Origin: CAYZJD01 sp964483455
Lineage (GTDB): Bacteria; Acidobacteriota; Terriglobia; Bryobacterales; Bryobacteraceae
DNA: 64,000 nt
Direction: 5' to 3'
NCBI GenBank assembly: GCA_964483455.1
Contig: CAZACK010000019.1
Location: forward strand, 1 to 64,000
The notes beneath the pieces are model-generated. The model was given only the letters and a program-made list of their open reading frames with translations, was not told the origin of the DNA and did not search any database. Made by a program: the position numbers and the translations under genes. How positions within the stretch are numbered: the first letter of the stretch is position 1; each line of letters begins with the position of its first letter. Positions 8,936-16,196 of this stretch are shown piece after piece.

Positions 8936-9277
8936 CCCGGAACCGGCCTCTCCCCCACCCTGCTGTCGTCTTCCGGCCATCCCGGATGAGTACGCCGGAC
9001 CCTCCGCGGCCGGCACGAGGCTGGATGACCGGAAGAAGCTCGTCTTGCCTGTCCTTGAGCGCCCTATCTCCGCTGATTCGCGCTCTTCACGTCTTGACCC
9101 ACTACTCTGACCTAACCACCGTGCTCCTCAACCGGCGCTTCACTGAGTGTGATCCGCCTGCCAGCGCTTCCATCTCTGCCCCGCCGCTTCGAACCTTGGC
9201 GGCGGCGTTTCCCTAGCGCGATTCCAGCGTAAACAGGCTACACGTTTGCGTCAAGGAAAAATCGCATCGGGCCGGAC
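8936..9277. other. Intergenic stretch without a visible gene
   Basis: No frame here has coding character or a recognisable product. Base composition drifts from G+C-rich to clearly A+T-richer toward 9240, leading into the hairpin region described next. Confidence 0.6.
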
Positions 9278-9345
9278 ATATCTTTTGATATCCCCCTTAC
9301 GGATGGTGCCCGGTTAACCACGCTGAGTGGCAGAACGAAACCGGG
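9278..9345 (+). ncRNA. Candidate structured RNA / 5' leader upstream of DUF5658 gene
   Basis: In an A+T-richer gap two designs of pairing lie in tandem. Hairpin 1: ATATC (9278-9282), TTTT loop, GATAT (9287-9291). Hairpin 2: an outer stem CCCGGTT (9309-9315) with AACCGGG (9339-9345) enclosing an inner stem CCAC (9318-9321), GCTGA loop, GTGG (9327-9330) and an unpaired CAGAACGA. The layout suggests a regulatory leader, but it fits no riboswitch class I know (c-di-GMP, cobalamin and Moco consensus boxes are absent). Orientation assumed from the downstream gene. Confidence 0.35.
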
Positions 9346-9467
9346 ATTAGTACTATCGTCATTTCATTGTAGTTCTATTACGGATCCTTCCTTCCAGCCA
9401 TTTCTTGTGTCTTTACAGGGCGATTTCCTACCCGTATTCTTAAGGTTGACGTCCGAGGACGCTCGGT

Positions 9468-9788
9468 GTGTTGACCGGGCAAGGAGGGCCGGTGGGATTC
9501 TTGTCACTGTATTGCTACCTGCAACTTCTCGACGCCCTGACCACCTTGGCCTTTCTGTCCATCGGGGTACAAGAGGCGAATCCGTTGGTCCGCTCGTTGA
9601 TGTCGCTGGGGCCGTCCCCCCTCGCCGGACTGCTGATGGCGAAACTCATTGCGGTCGCCCTTGGAGTGTACTGCTGGCGGCAGAAGCGCTGGAAACTGCT
9701 AGGCAAGGCCAATTGGTTCTACGCCGGATTGATTGTGTGGAACCTGTTCGCGCTGCTGGCGAGCTCGCCGGCGCTGGCCGCCTCCTGA
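9468..9788 (+). CDS. DUF5658-like small membrane protein
   Basis: About 106 residues with three hydrophobic segments: LYCYLQLLDALTTLAFLSI, LAGLLMAKLIAVALGVYCW and FYAGLIVWNLFALLASSPAL. The layout, with LLDALTTL...GVQEANPLVR after helix 1, matches the DUF5658 family of small inner-membrane proteins of unknown function. A start slightly downstream (GTG at about 9492) is also possible. It lies behind the structured leader candidate, and no operon partner follows. Confidence 0.75.
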   Translation: MLTGQGGPVGFLSLYCYLQLLDALTTLAFLSIGVQEANPLVRSLMSLGPSPLAGLLMAKLIAVALGVYCWRQKRWKLLGKANWFYAGLIVWNLFALLASSPALAAS

Positions 9789-9820
9789 TCCGGCGGGATG
9801 CGTAGGGACCGTCCCCGGCG

Positions 9821-10030
9821 AAGTTCTCCGCCATCATTCCCACTCCGAACAAAGAGAGCACCATCGAAGCCCTGCTGCGCCGCTTGAGTGAGGACTGCGC
9901 CGCGGAGCGGATCGTGCTTCGACGGAGCTTCGGCGGACCGGACGGCGGAGATCGCCGACCGATTCGCGCGAGTCATCCGCCCCGGCTGTCGAAGTGGTGC
10001 CGGGTGGCGAGGTGAGGCAGCGCTTGCAAT
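9821..10030 (+). pseudogene. Relic of a family 2 glycosyltransferase N-terminus
   Basis: Two frames joined by a shift near 9917 give KFSAIIPTPNKESTIEALL, then RRLSEDCAAERIV, then DGASADRTAEIADRFARV. This is the beginning of a GT-A family 2 transferase (normally IIPTLNEE... VVDGGSTDGT...), most like the arsenosugar-type subfamily. Only about 70 residues remain and the text dissolves before the DHH gene start, so the rest of the gene has been lost. Confidence 0.75.
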
Positions 10031-10085
10031 CGAGCCCCAATTGCGGCAAGCTAGAGAGTTTTCCGTCTCTGTAGAACGCTCCCGT

Positions 10086-11039
10086 ATGTTTGTCAGAGTC
10101 CTTTATCACGATCACTGCTTCGATGGGGCTGCGGCCGCCGCGTACTTCAGCCGCTTTTTGGCCGGCAAGTTCCACCGTGAGGCGGAGTTCGGCTACACCG
10201 GACTGGCTCACAAGGCCTCGCAGTTGTTCGATGACAGCCTGTTCGACGGCGACGTGAACGCCATCGTCGACTTCAAGTACTCGCCCAGCCCGCGCCTGAC
10301 CTGGTGGTTCGACCATCACCAAAGCGCCTTCCTGTCCCTGGAAGACGAGGCGCATTTTCGCAAGGACACCAGCGGACGGAAGATGTTCGACCCGAGCTTC
10401 CGCTCCTGTACCGGCTACATCGCCACCATTGCCCGCGACCGGTTTGGCTACGAGATCCCGGGCCTCTCCGAGCTTGTGCACTGGGCGAACATTATCGACG
10501 GCGCGCAGTACGCCGACGCCCGAACAGCCGTCGAGTTGGGCGAGCCGGCCATGAAGCTGACGCTGGTGATTGAAGGCGCCCGCGCCGCGGGAATCATGGA
10601 GCGCATCATCCGCTGGATGGGCAGTCTGAGCCTGGCGGAGATCGTATCGCAGCCCGAGATCCAACGCGTCTACGATCCCCTCTACGAGCGCCACCAGAAG
10701 GCCATCGACATCATCCGCAGCCGCGCCCTGGTAACGGACGGCGTTGTCTCGTTCGACCTCATCGATCAGGACCTCGAGGGCTACAACAAGTTCATCCCCT
10801 ACTACCTGTTTCCCGAAGCCGTCTACACGGTCTCGGTCAGCACTTCCAGCTTCCGGACGAAGGTGTCGGTCGGATCGAATCCCTGGGCGCCGGGCTCGCC
10901 ACGCCACAACCTGGCCACCATTTGCGAGCGGTACGGCGGCGGCGGCCACGCCCGCGTCGGCGCGATCAGCTTCGAACGCGGCGCGGTCGAGCAGGCCCGC
11001 AAGGTGGCCGCGGAGATCGTCGGAACTCTCCGCCAATAA
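10086..11039 (+). CDS. DHH-family phosphoesterase
   Basis: About 317 residues from ATG 10086 (MFVRVLYHDHCFDGAAAA); the upstream open frame is the glycosyltransferase relic, not part of this protein. DHH motifs: HDHCFDG at the start, AIVDFKYSP, the signature WWFDHHQS near 70-78, and the DHHA1-type GGGGHARVGA close to the end. Such Mn-dependent enzymes cleave phosphodiester bonds in small nucleotides or RNA (NrnA, RecJ and oligoribonuclease relatives). Monocistronic; substrate not deducible. Confidence 0.9.
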   Translation: MFVRVLYHDHCFDGAAAAAYFSRFLAGKFHREAEFGYTGLAHKASQLFDDSLFDGDVNAIVDFKYSPSPRLTWWFDHHQSAFLSLEDEAHFRKDTSGRKMFDPSFRSCTGYIATIARDRFGYEIPGLSELVHWANIIDGAQYADARTAVELGEPAMKLTLVIEGARAAGIMERIIRWMGSLSLAEIVSQPEIQRVYDPLYERHQKAIDIIRSRALVTDGVVSFDLIDQDLEGYNKFIPYYLFPEAVYTVSVSTSSFRTKVSVGSNPWAPGSPRHNLATICERYGGGGHARVGAISFERGAVEQARKVAAEIVGTLRQ

Positions 11040-11068
11040 GAATCGGTGACCGGCTACCCAATTCCCAA

Positions 11069-14000
11069 TTAATACGGCGCCATGAACGAGTATGTGCCCG
11101 ACCCCACCCGATACACTGCCGCCCCGTCTTCGACCCGCACGAACCGCACTCCGTCCGCCTCGGCGGCCGGCTTGCCGTCCTCCTTCACCGACTTCGCGTC
11201 CTTCGTTGGGACGTAGATCGTCGCGACGGTGTTGGGGGGAACAGCGATCTTCCACGTGAAGGTTCCGCCCTCGATCCTCCACTCGCTGGCGATACGGCCC
11301 ATGATCGAGTCGTAAGCTCCCTTCGCCCAGCTCAGTCCTCCGCCGGGGCGCGAGCGGAGCACAAACTCCCGGTAGCCCGGATGGTCGTCGTCGGGATTGA
11401 TGCCGATGATGTTTCGCCACATCCACTCGCCCACCGCGCCGAGCGCCCAGTGATTGAACGAATTCATCCCCGGGTTCTGGAAGCCGCGGCCTTTCACGTA
11501 CCCGTCCCATCGCTCCCAAATCGTGGTGGCGCCGTTCTCGATCATGAAACCCCACGACGGGAACGTGCGCAGGTTCAACAGCCGATACGCCTCCTCCAGG
11601 TGCCCGTACCTCGACAACGCCAGCATCAGGCGGTGCGACGCCTGAATGCCCGTGGACAGGTGCCCGTCGTAGCGCCGGAAGCCCTCAATCATGTGCGCGG
11701 CGGCCTTGGCGCGAAGGTCGTCCGGCAACAGGTCGAAGGCAAGCGCCAGCGCGTAGCCGGCTTGCGTGTCGCCCTCGATCCTCCCGTCCGGCTTCACGTA
11801 GGCCCGGTTGAACGCCGCCTTGATCTGCTCGAAGAGCGTGGAGTACCGCTTACTCTCCTCCTCCCGGCCCAGCACGGCCGCCATCTTCGAGACCAGCTCC
11901 GTCGAGTGCGCGAAGAACGCGGTGGCGAACACCGGCTTTGGAACCATCCCTCCCGTCTTCGGCCAGCCCGCAAGGATCAACGTGTCCGCATTCAGCCAGT
12001 CGTTGTAATCGTTGCCGCGGGAGTTTTCCCAGAGCAGGTTCGGATTCCTCCCGTGGATATGATCGACCCAGCGCCGGGCGGACTCGAAGTGCTCCTCGAT
12101 CATCCGCTTGTCCGCGTAGTTCTGGTACATGCGCCAGGGCACGATCGTCCCGGCGTCGCCCCAGGCCGGCACACCGAAGAAAGCGTCCTGCTTGAGCGCC
12201 GTCATCGGGTTGGGCGCGAAGTCGGGAAACCTGCCGTCCGAGGCCTGGTCGTCGCGGACGTCCGCGATCCACTTGCTGAAAAATCCCGCCATGTTCATGT
12301 TGAAGATCGCCGTCTGCGAGAACGACTGGATGTCGCCCATCCAGCCGAGCCGCTCGTCCCGCTGCGGGCAGTCGGTCGGCGTGCTGTGCATGTTGCCGCG
12401 CTGCGTCCAGACGATATTGCTCATCAACTGGTTGACGAGCGCGCTCGACGTCTCGAACCGGCCGCTGTCCGGCGAAGAGGAATGGAACACCCGGCCGAGG
12501 ATCGCGTCCGGCGCCGGCGCCGACGGCAGGCCGGTCAGCTCGACATACCGGAAGCCGTGGTAAGTGAAGTGCGGCTCGAATACCTCGTCGCCCTGGCCTC
12601 GAAGAACGAAGCGGTCGATCTGCGGCGCGCTGCGGAGGTTGGCGGTGTAGATGGTGCCATCGTCGTTGAGCATCTCGGCATGCCGCAGCTTCAGCACCGT
12701 GCCCGCCGGGCCCCTCGCCTTCAGCCGGCACCATCCGACCATGTTCTGGCCTAAGTCGAACACATAGACGCCGGGCTTCGGCTGGGTCATCTTCACCGGC
12801 TTCAGCTCCTTGACCACCCGGATCGGCTCGTTCCGCTGCCACACGAGTTTCGCGTCGCCGAGATCCTCCTCCGAGTGGACCGGTCGCCAGGCGGCGGCGT
12901 CGAAGCCGGGCACGTCCCACCCCGGCATTTCCTTCCGGGCGTCGTACAACTCCCCGTCCAGGATGTCGGACGAGCGGATCGGGCCGTTGGTGGTCATCGT
13001 CCAACTGCCGTCGCTGGCGATGGTCTCGGTGCGCCCGTCGGCCAGTTCGACGCTCAGGTGCAGGAGCAGTTGCGGGCGCGCGCCGTAGATGTGCCTGTGC
13101 TGGATCAGGCCGATCCGGCCGGCGTACCATCCGGCGCCAACCAGCGCCCCAATCACGTTCCCGCCCGAGCGCAGCTCGCCCGTCACGTCGTACGCCTGGT
13201 ACTGGATGCGCTTGAGGTAGCTGGTCCACTCCGGGGCCAGAAGGTGGTCGCCGATCCGCCGGCCGTTGATGCGCAGCTCGTACAACCCCCGCGCCGTCAC
13301 ATAGACCGTGGCGCGCCGGATCTTTCCACTCAGCTCGAACGGCTTACGGAGCATGAGCGCCGGCAGCAGAACCTCCTCGCCGGCTGACGGACCCGTGCGG
13401 CCGTCCACGAGGTAGTCTTTCGACCAGCCGGGTCCGTCGAGCGAGTCCAGCGCCGTCACCGCCGCCCCGCGGGCGACGTTGGTGTCGCCGGAGAGCACCT
13501 CCATCTCGGCCAGGGCCGCGTCGCTGCGAAGCTCGTTCTCCTGGACCAATCGCGTAATGGTCAGACGCACGTGCCGCGCCGTGACCGGCGCGAACCGGAC
13601 AAGCTGCGGCTCGCCCGGCCCAGGCTGCGGATAATCTTCGGCCGTGCGATCGGCCACGGTCTTCGCATCCGCGAAGCCGGCCGAGTTCGCCACTTCGAGC
13701 CGGAACCGCACCGGGAAGTAGAGACTCGGCCCGTCCGGCTGCCAGTTGTAAGCCTGCGCGGGATACAGGCGCACGCCGTCGATGCGCAGTGGTTTGCCCA
13801 GGTCGACGGCCACCCATTTCCGCACGTCCGGAGACTTCGCGAACCCGGTCCGATAGCCGCTGTGCATGGTGCGACTCGCCCCGGCCTCGATCTGCGCATT
13901 CACCAGGTCCTTATCGTCGCCGATCCACTTCGCCTTCCAGGCCGATCTTTCGAGCAAGCCCATCGACCACTTCGCCGGCTCGCTCCAGCCCGAAGCCTTT

Positions 14001-14380
14001 CCGCCGCTTTCCCACACCCGGACCTTCCAGTGACAAAACATCCGGCTGCCGAGCGGCTTGCCCTCATAGACAACGTGAATCGACTGGTCCGAGGCCACCT
14101 TCCCGCTGTCCCACAAGTCACCCTTGTCCGCGCGTAGTAACTCCGGGCTGCTCGCGACCAGGACCTGGTAGGCGGTCTGCCTTTGCCCGCGCTCGTTGGG
14201 ATCGGTCGCTTGAAGAATCCAGCTCAGCCGAGGCCGGGCCACATCGACGCCGAGCGGGTCCTGACGATACTCCACACGAAGATCGGCCGGCACAAGGCCG
14301 GCAGCGGCCGCCGTAGTTCCAAGCGAAATCATGAACCAGGCAGTTACAGAACCGAAGCGTTTCATTGTCTTCTCCATCAT
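11069..14380 (-). CDS. GH78 alpha-L-rhamnosidase, exported
   Basis: About 1103 residues. N-terminus MMEKTMKRFGSVTAWFMISLG is a signal peptide; starts at 14380, 14377 or 14365 are possible, the last having a GGAG about 7 nt ahead. Domains in order: Ig-like (VPADLRVEYRQDPLGVD, RPRLSWIL), an inserted carbohydrate-binding-like region about 190-330, Bac_rhamnosid_N (LYDARKEMPGW), then the (alpha/alpha)6 catalytic barrel with TDCPQRDERLGWMGDIQSF, whose acidic residues are the GH78 catalytic cluster, and a C-terminal sandwich. It cuts terminal alpha-L-rhamnose from plant or microbial glycans outside the cytoplasm. Thematically linked to the RhaT-like transporter at 46.4 kb. Confidence 0.95.
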   Translation of the reverse strand: MMEKTMKRFGSVTAWFMISLGTTAAAAGLVPADLRVEYRQDPLGVDVARPRLSWILQATDPNERGQRQTAYQVLVASSPELLRADKGDLWDSGKVASDQSIHVVYEGKPLGSRMFCHWKVRVWESGGKASGWSEPAKWSMGLLERSAWKAKWIGDDKDLVNAQIEAGASRTMHSGYRTGFAKSPDVRKWVAVDLGKPLRIDGVRLYPAQAYNWQPDGPSLYFPVRFRLEVANSAGFADAKTVADRTAEDYPQPGPGEPQLVRFAPVTARHVRLTITRLVQENELRSDAALAEMEVLSGDTNVARGAAVTALDSLDGPGWSKDYLVDGRTGPSAGEEVLLPALMLRKPFELSGKIRRATVYVTARGLYELRINGRRIGDHLLAPEWTSYLKRIQYQAYDVTGELRSGGNVIGALVGAGWYAGRIGLIQHRHIYGARPQLLLHLSVELADGRTETIASDGSWTMTTNGPIRSSDILDGELYDARKEMPGWDVPGFDAAAWRPVHSEEDLGDAKLVWQRNEPIRVVKELKPVKMTQPKPGVYVFDLGQNMVGWCRLKARGPAGTVLKLRHAEMLNDDGTIYTANLRSAPQIDRFVLRGQGDEVFEPHFTYHGFRYVELTGLPSAPAPDAILGRVFHSSSPDSGRFETSSALVNQLMSNIVWTQRGNMHSTPTDCPQRDERLGWMGDIQSFSQTAIFNMNMAGFFSKWIADVRDDQASDGRFPDFAPNPMTALKQDAFFGVPAWGDAGTIVPWRMYQNYADKRMIEEHFESARRWVDHIHGRNPNLLWENSRGNDYNDWLNADTLILAGWPKTGGMVPKPVFATAFFAHSTELVSKMAAVLGREEESKRYSTLFEQIKAAFNRAYVKPDGRIEGDTQAGYALALAFDLLPDDLRAKAAAHMIEGFRRYDGHLSTGIQASHRLMLALSRYGHLEEAYRLLNLRTFPSWGFMIENGATTIWERWDGYVKGRGFQNPGMNSFNHWALGAVGEWMWRNIIGINPDDDHPGYREFVLRSRPGGGLSWAKGAYDSIMGRIASEWRIEGGTFTWKIAVPPNTVATIYVPTKDAKSVKEDGKPAAEADGVRFVRVEDGAAVYRVGSGTYSFMAPY

Positions 14381-14415
14381 ATGTGAGTCCCTTCTTGCTC
14401 TCCGAACCCCGCCAC

Positions 14416-14730
14416 TCACGCCGTTTTCACCGTCAACTTCACGCCGACTCTCTTCTGGAGCACCTGGAGAATCGCGAAGAAGTTTTCCGTGCTGGGGTTT
14501 CCGGTTGGGCCCAGCATCCGGTGGAGGCTCTTGCTTGGCTTCCGAAGTTCCGCGGCCAACCTCTCGAAGCCGATGGTGGCGTTGATGACGTCGCGCAGGA
14601 CCGCTTTGCCCGTCGCCTCGTCGCCCCCCAGGTACGCGTTCATCGCTTCCGTGAGCAGCGCCTTGCGGAATCCAGCATCCCGCTGCGCGCGTTGGTAGAC
14701 CGTCTCCCGAAACGCTCTGGTCAGCGCCAC
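14416..14730 (-). CDS. HigA-like antitoxin, orphaned
   Basis: A 104-residue protein. After a helical N-terminus (ALTRAFRETVYQRAQRD) comes a helix-turn-helix: FERLAAELRKPSKSLHRMLG followed by NPSTENFFAILQVLQKRVG, the pattern of addiction-module antidote proteins. Its partner toxin directly upstream (14735-15069) is destroyed by frameshifts, so this intact antitoxin appears orphaned. Confidence 0.8.
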   Translation of the reverse strand: MALTRAFRETVYQRAQRDAGFRKALLTEAMNAYLGGDEATGKAVLRDVINATIGFERLAAELRKPSKSLHRMLGPTGNPSTENFFAILQVLQKRVGVKLTVKTA

Positions 14731-14734
14731 TTGC

Positions 14735-15069
14735 CTACTCCTTGCCGCTCCTGCGGCGATTGTACTCGGCCCACGCCACTTGCGCAGCGGCGATCGCGGC
14801 GCCCTGCCGCTTTTTCGAACTCCCGCCCGGCGGGATCACAATCCGCTCGCCATCCTTCCCGAAGTAAACCAGATACTCTGGGCCGAAATCGATCTTGAGT
14901 TCGTATACGCCGCTCCCCACGCCTTTCGACATTCGAGAAGTTTGCCTGGCCCAGTCGCGTCAGCGCAACCTTCACCCGCGCCGCCGCAGCCGCGTTCAAG
15001 CGATCGAACCAGCGGCAAATGGCGACCGGCCGGCGGTGTCCAGGAACTCAAAATGTCGATTTCGGGCAC
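14735..15069 (-). pseudogene. Frameshifted RelE/HigB-type toxin
   Basis: Starting at GTG 15069, the pieces HFEFLDTAGRSPFAA, then WFDRLNAAAAARVKVALTRL, then GVGSGVYELKIDFGPEYLVY, then GGSSKKRQGAAIAAAQVAW form a complete RelE/ParE-superfamily killer protein, but three frame changes separate them (near 15050, 15015 and 14935). The last piece alone (14735-14932) keeps an ATG and might be called as a 65-residue gene. The pair with the antitoxin downstream is therefore toxin-dead. Confidence 0.8.
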
Positions 15070-15205
15070 GCCGAGAATGGTAACACATACGTTACCATCT
15101 CCGCTCGGTCGCTACTCACAGGTACCGTCCGGCCACCCGCCGCCCGCCGCCCGCAGCGCCCGGAGGGTCCCGGGGCCGGTGGTGGCTGGTGAGTCCCTGT
15201 GGCTC

Positions 15206-15487
15206 TCAGGCCGCTTCAAGATCGACCCGCACGCGGCACCCCAGCGCGGTCGAGATATTCACGAGCGCGTCCAGTGAGAAGCGCGAAACCCGCCCGCGGA
15301 GCAGATCATTGATCCGCGGCTGCGTCACGCCACAGTGCTGAGCCGCCTCGACCTGCGTCCAGCCCTGCCGTTTCACGAAGGCCGCAATGTGTTGCATCAG
15401 TTCGGCCCGCGCCCGCAGGTTGGCTGCCTGCCCGGGCGTGTCCGCAATCGCGTCCCAGACGCTGGCGTAGTTTTCGGGTTTGCTCAT
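15206..15487 (-). CDS. XRE-family antitoxin
   Basis: A 93-residue helix-turn-helix protein: LMQHIAAFVKRQGWTQVEAA then HCGVTQPRINDLLRGRVS, the XRE DNA-binding domain found in HigA-type antitoxins paired with Gp49-like toxins. The ATG overlaps the stop of the upstream toxin by 4 bp (ATGA), so the genes are coupled in toxin-antitoxin order. It should bind the promoter region at 15817-15845 and repress the pair. Confidence 0.9.
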   Translation of the reverse strand: MSKPENYASVWDAIADTPGQAANLRARAELMQHIAAFVKRQGWTQVEAAQHCGVTQPRINDLLRGRVSRFSLDALVNISTALGCRVRVDLEAA

Positions 15488-15810
15488 TTCCCACCTCTTG
15501 ACAGTTCCGCGAATCGCCTCCTGGCGGTCTCGATATCACGCCTCGAAGTCACTTGTGTCTTCTTCTGGAAAGAGTGCAGCACATAAACGGCCTCCGCGCG
15601 CCGGGCGAAGTAAATCACGCGGTAGGCGCCGCTCTCATCCGTCACGCGAATCTCCTCGACTCCCTTGCCGATAGCGGGCATTGGTTTGAAGTCGTCAGGC
15701 TGCTCTCCGCGCTGCACCTTGTCCAGTTGGTACCCCGCATCGTGTCGCGCATCCTCGGGGAAATCCCGCAGGCACTGGAGGGAGTCCCCAAGGAAACGCA
15801 CAGGTTTCAC
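15484..15810 (-). CDS. Phage-derived Gp49-like / HigB toxin
   Basis: A 108-residue RelE-superfamily protein: KPVRFLGDSLQCLRDFPED, GYQLDKVQRGEQPDDFKPMP, EEIRVTDESGAYRVIYFARR and VYVLHSFQKKTQVTSRRDIE match the Gp49-like (HigB) family of ribosome-dependent mRNA interferases throughout. The start is a GTG at 15808-15810, supported because family members begin exactly MKPxRFLG. The promoter places the transcript start at or next to this codon, so the message may be leaderless. Confidence 0.92.
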   Translation of the reverse strand: MKPVRFLGDSLQCLRDFPEDARHDAGYQLDKVQRGEQPDDFKPMPAIGKGVEEIRVTDESGAYRVIYFARRAEAVYVLHSFQKKTQVTSRRDIETARRRFAELSRGGK

Positions 15811-15816
15811 CTCTTG

Positions 15817-15845
15817 ATTATATCCGAATGGATATAGCAGCCAAC
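15817..15845 (-). promoter_or_regulatory. Promoter with palindromic operator of the HigB/HigA pair
   Basis: On the minus strand a perfect TATAAT (-10, 15817-15822) sits 16 bp after TTGGCT (-35). Overlapping it is a perfect inverted repeat, TATATCC-GAAT-GGATATA (15819-15836), a likely binding site for the XRE antitoxin. The -10 ends 6 nt before the GTG start of the toxin. Confidence 0.65.
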
Positions 15846-16196
15846 GGTATTGGCTGCCGGTCCGCCCGGAACGGGTTCGACCCTAGTTCGATGTGTCGGC
15901 ATTCGCCGATCGAGCCAGATAGCGCCGCTCCACCCTGACGGCCGAGCGACTCCGAGCTGCCGCAGGTGGCGCCCGCACCTCCGTTCTCCAACTGCTGGGT
16001 CAGCCGGTCGATGTAGTCGTAGGCTTTCTGCGTGGTCCAGGAGTTGTCGGAGTCCGTTTCCGAGGTGTTCAAGCCACTGTTGAAATCCGGGACGTTGCTC
16101 CAAGCGAAATCTCGAAGCACGGCTGTAACGGAACTGTGCCCTCGCCTCGCATTTCTCGCTCCTTTCGCTCCCCATGCCCTGCTATCATAGCCGTCA
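15846..16196. other. Intergenic stretch, no assignable gene
   Basis: A minus-strand frame runs through this stretch and contains a protein-like phrase (SWTTQKAYDYIDRLTQQLEN), but no start, family or neighbour supports a gene. It may be a relic of an unknown coding sequence. Confidence 0.4.

Noticed and set aside
9834..11555. Long minus-strand open frame of 573 codons opposite the DHH gene
   Set aside because: It is antisense to an intact DHH phosphoesterase with all motifs; its translation is Arg/Gly/Asp rich and has no family features, as expected in G+C-rich shadows.
10922..12754. Plus-strand open frame of 610 codons opposite the rhamnosidase
   Set aside because: The rhamnosidase frame has a complete GH78 catalytic domain; the opposite frame has only Arg/His-rich noise.
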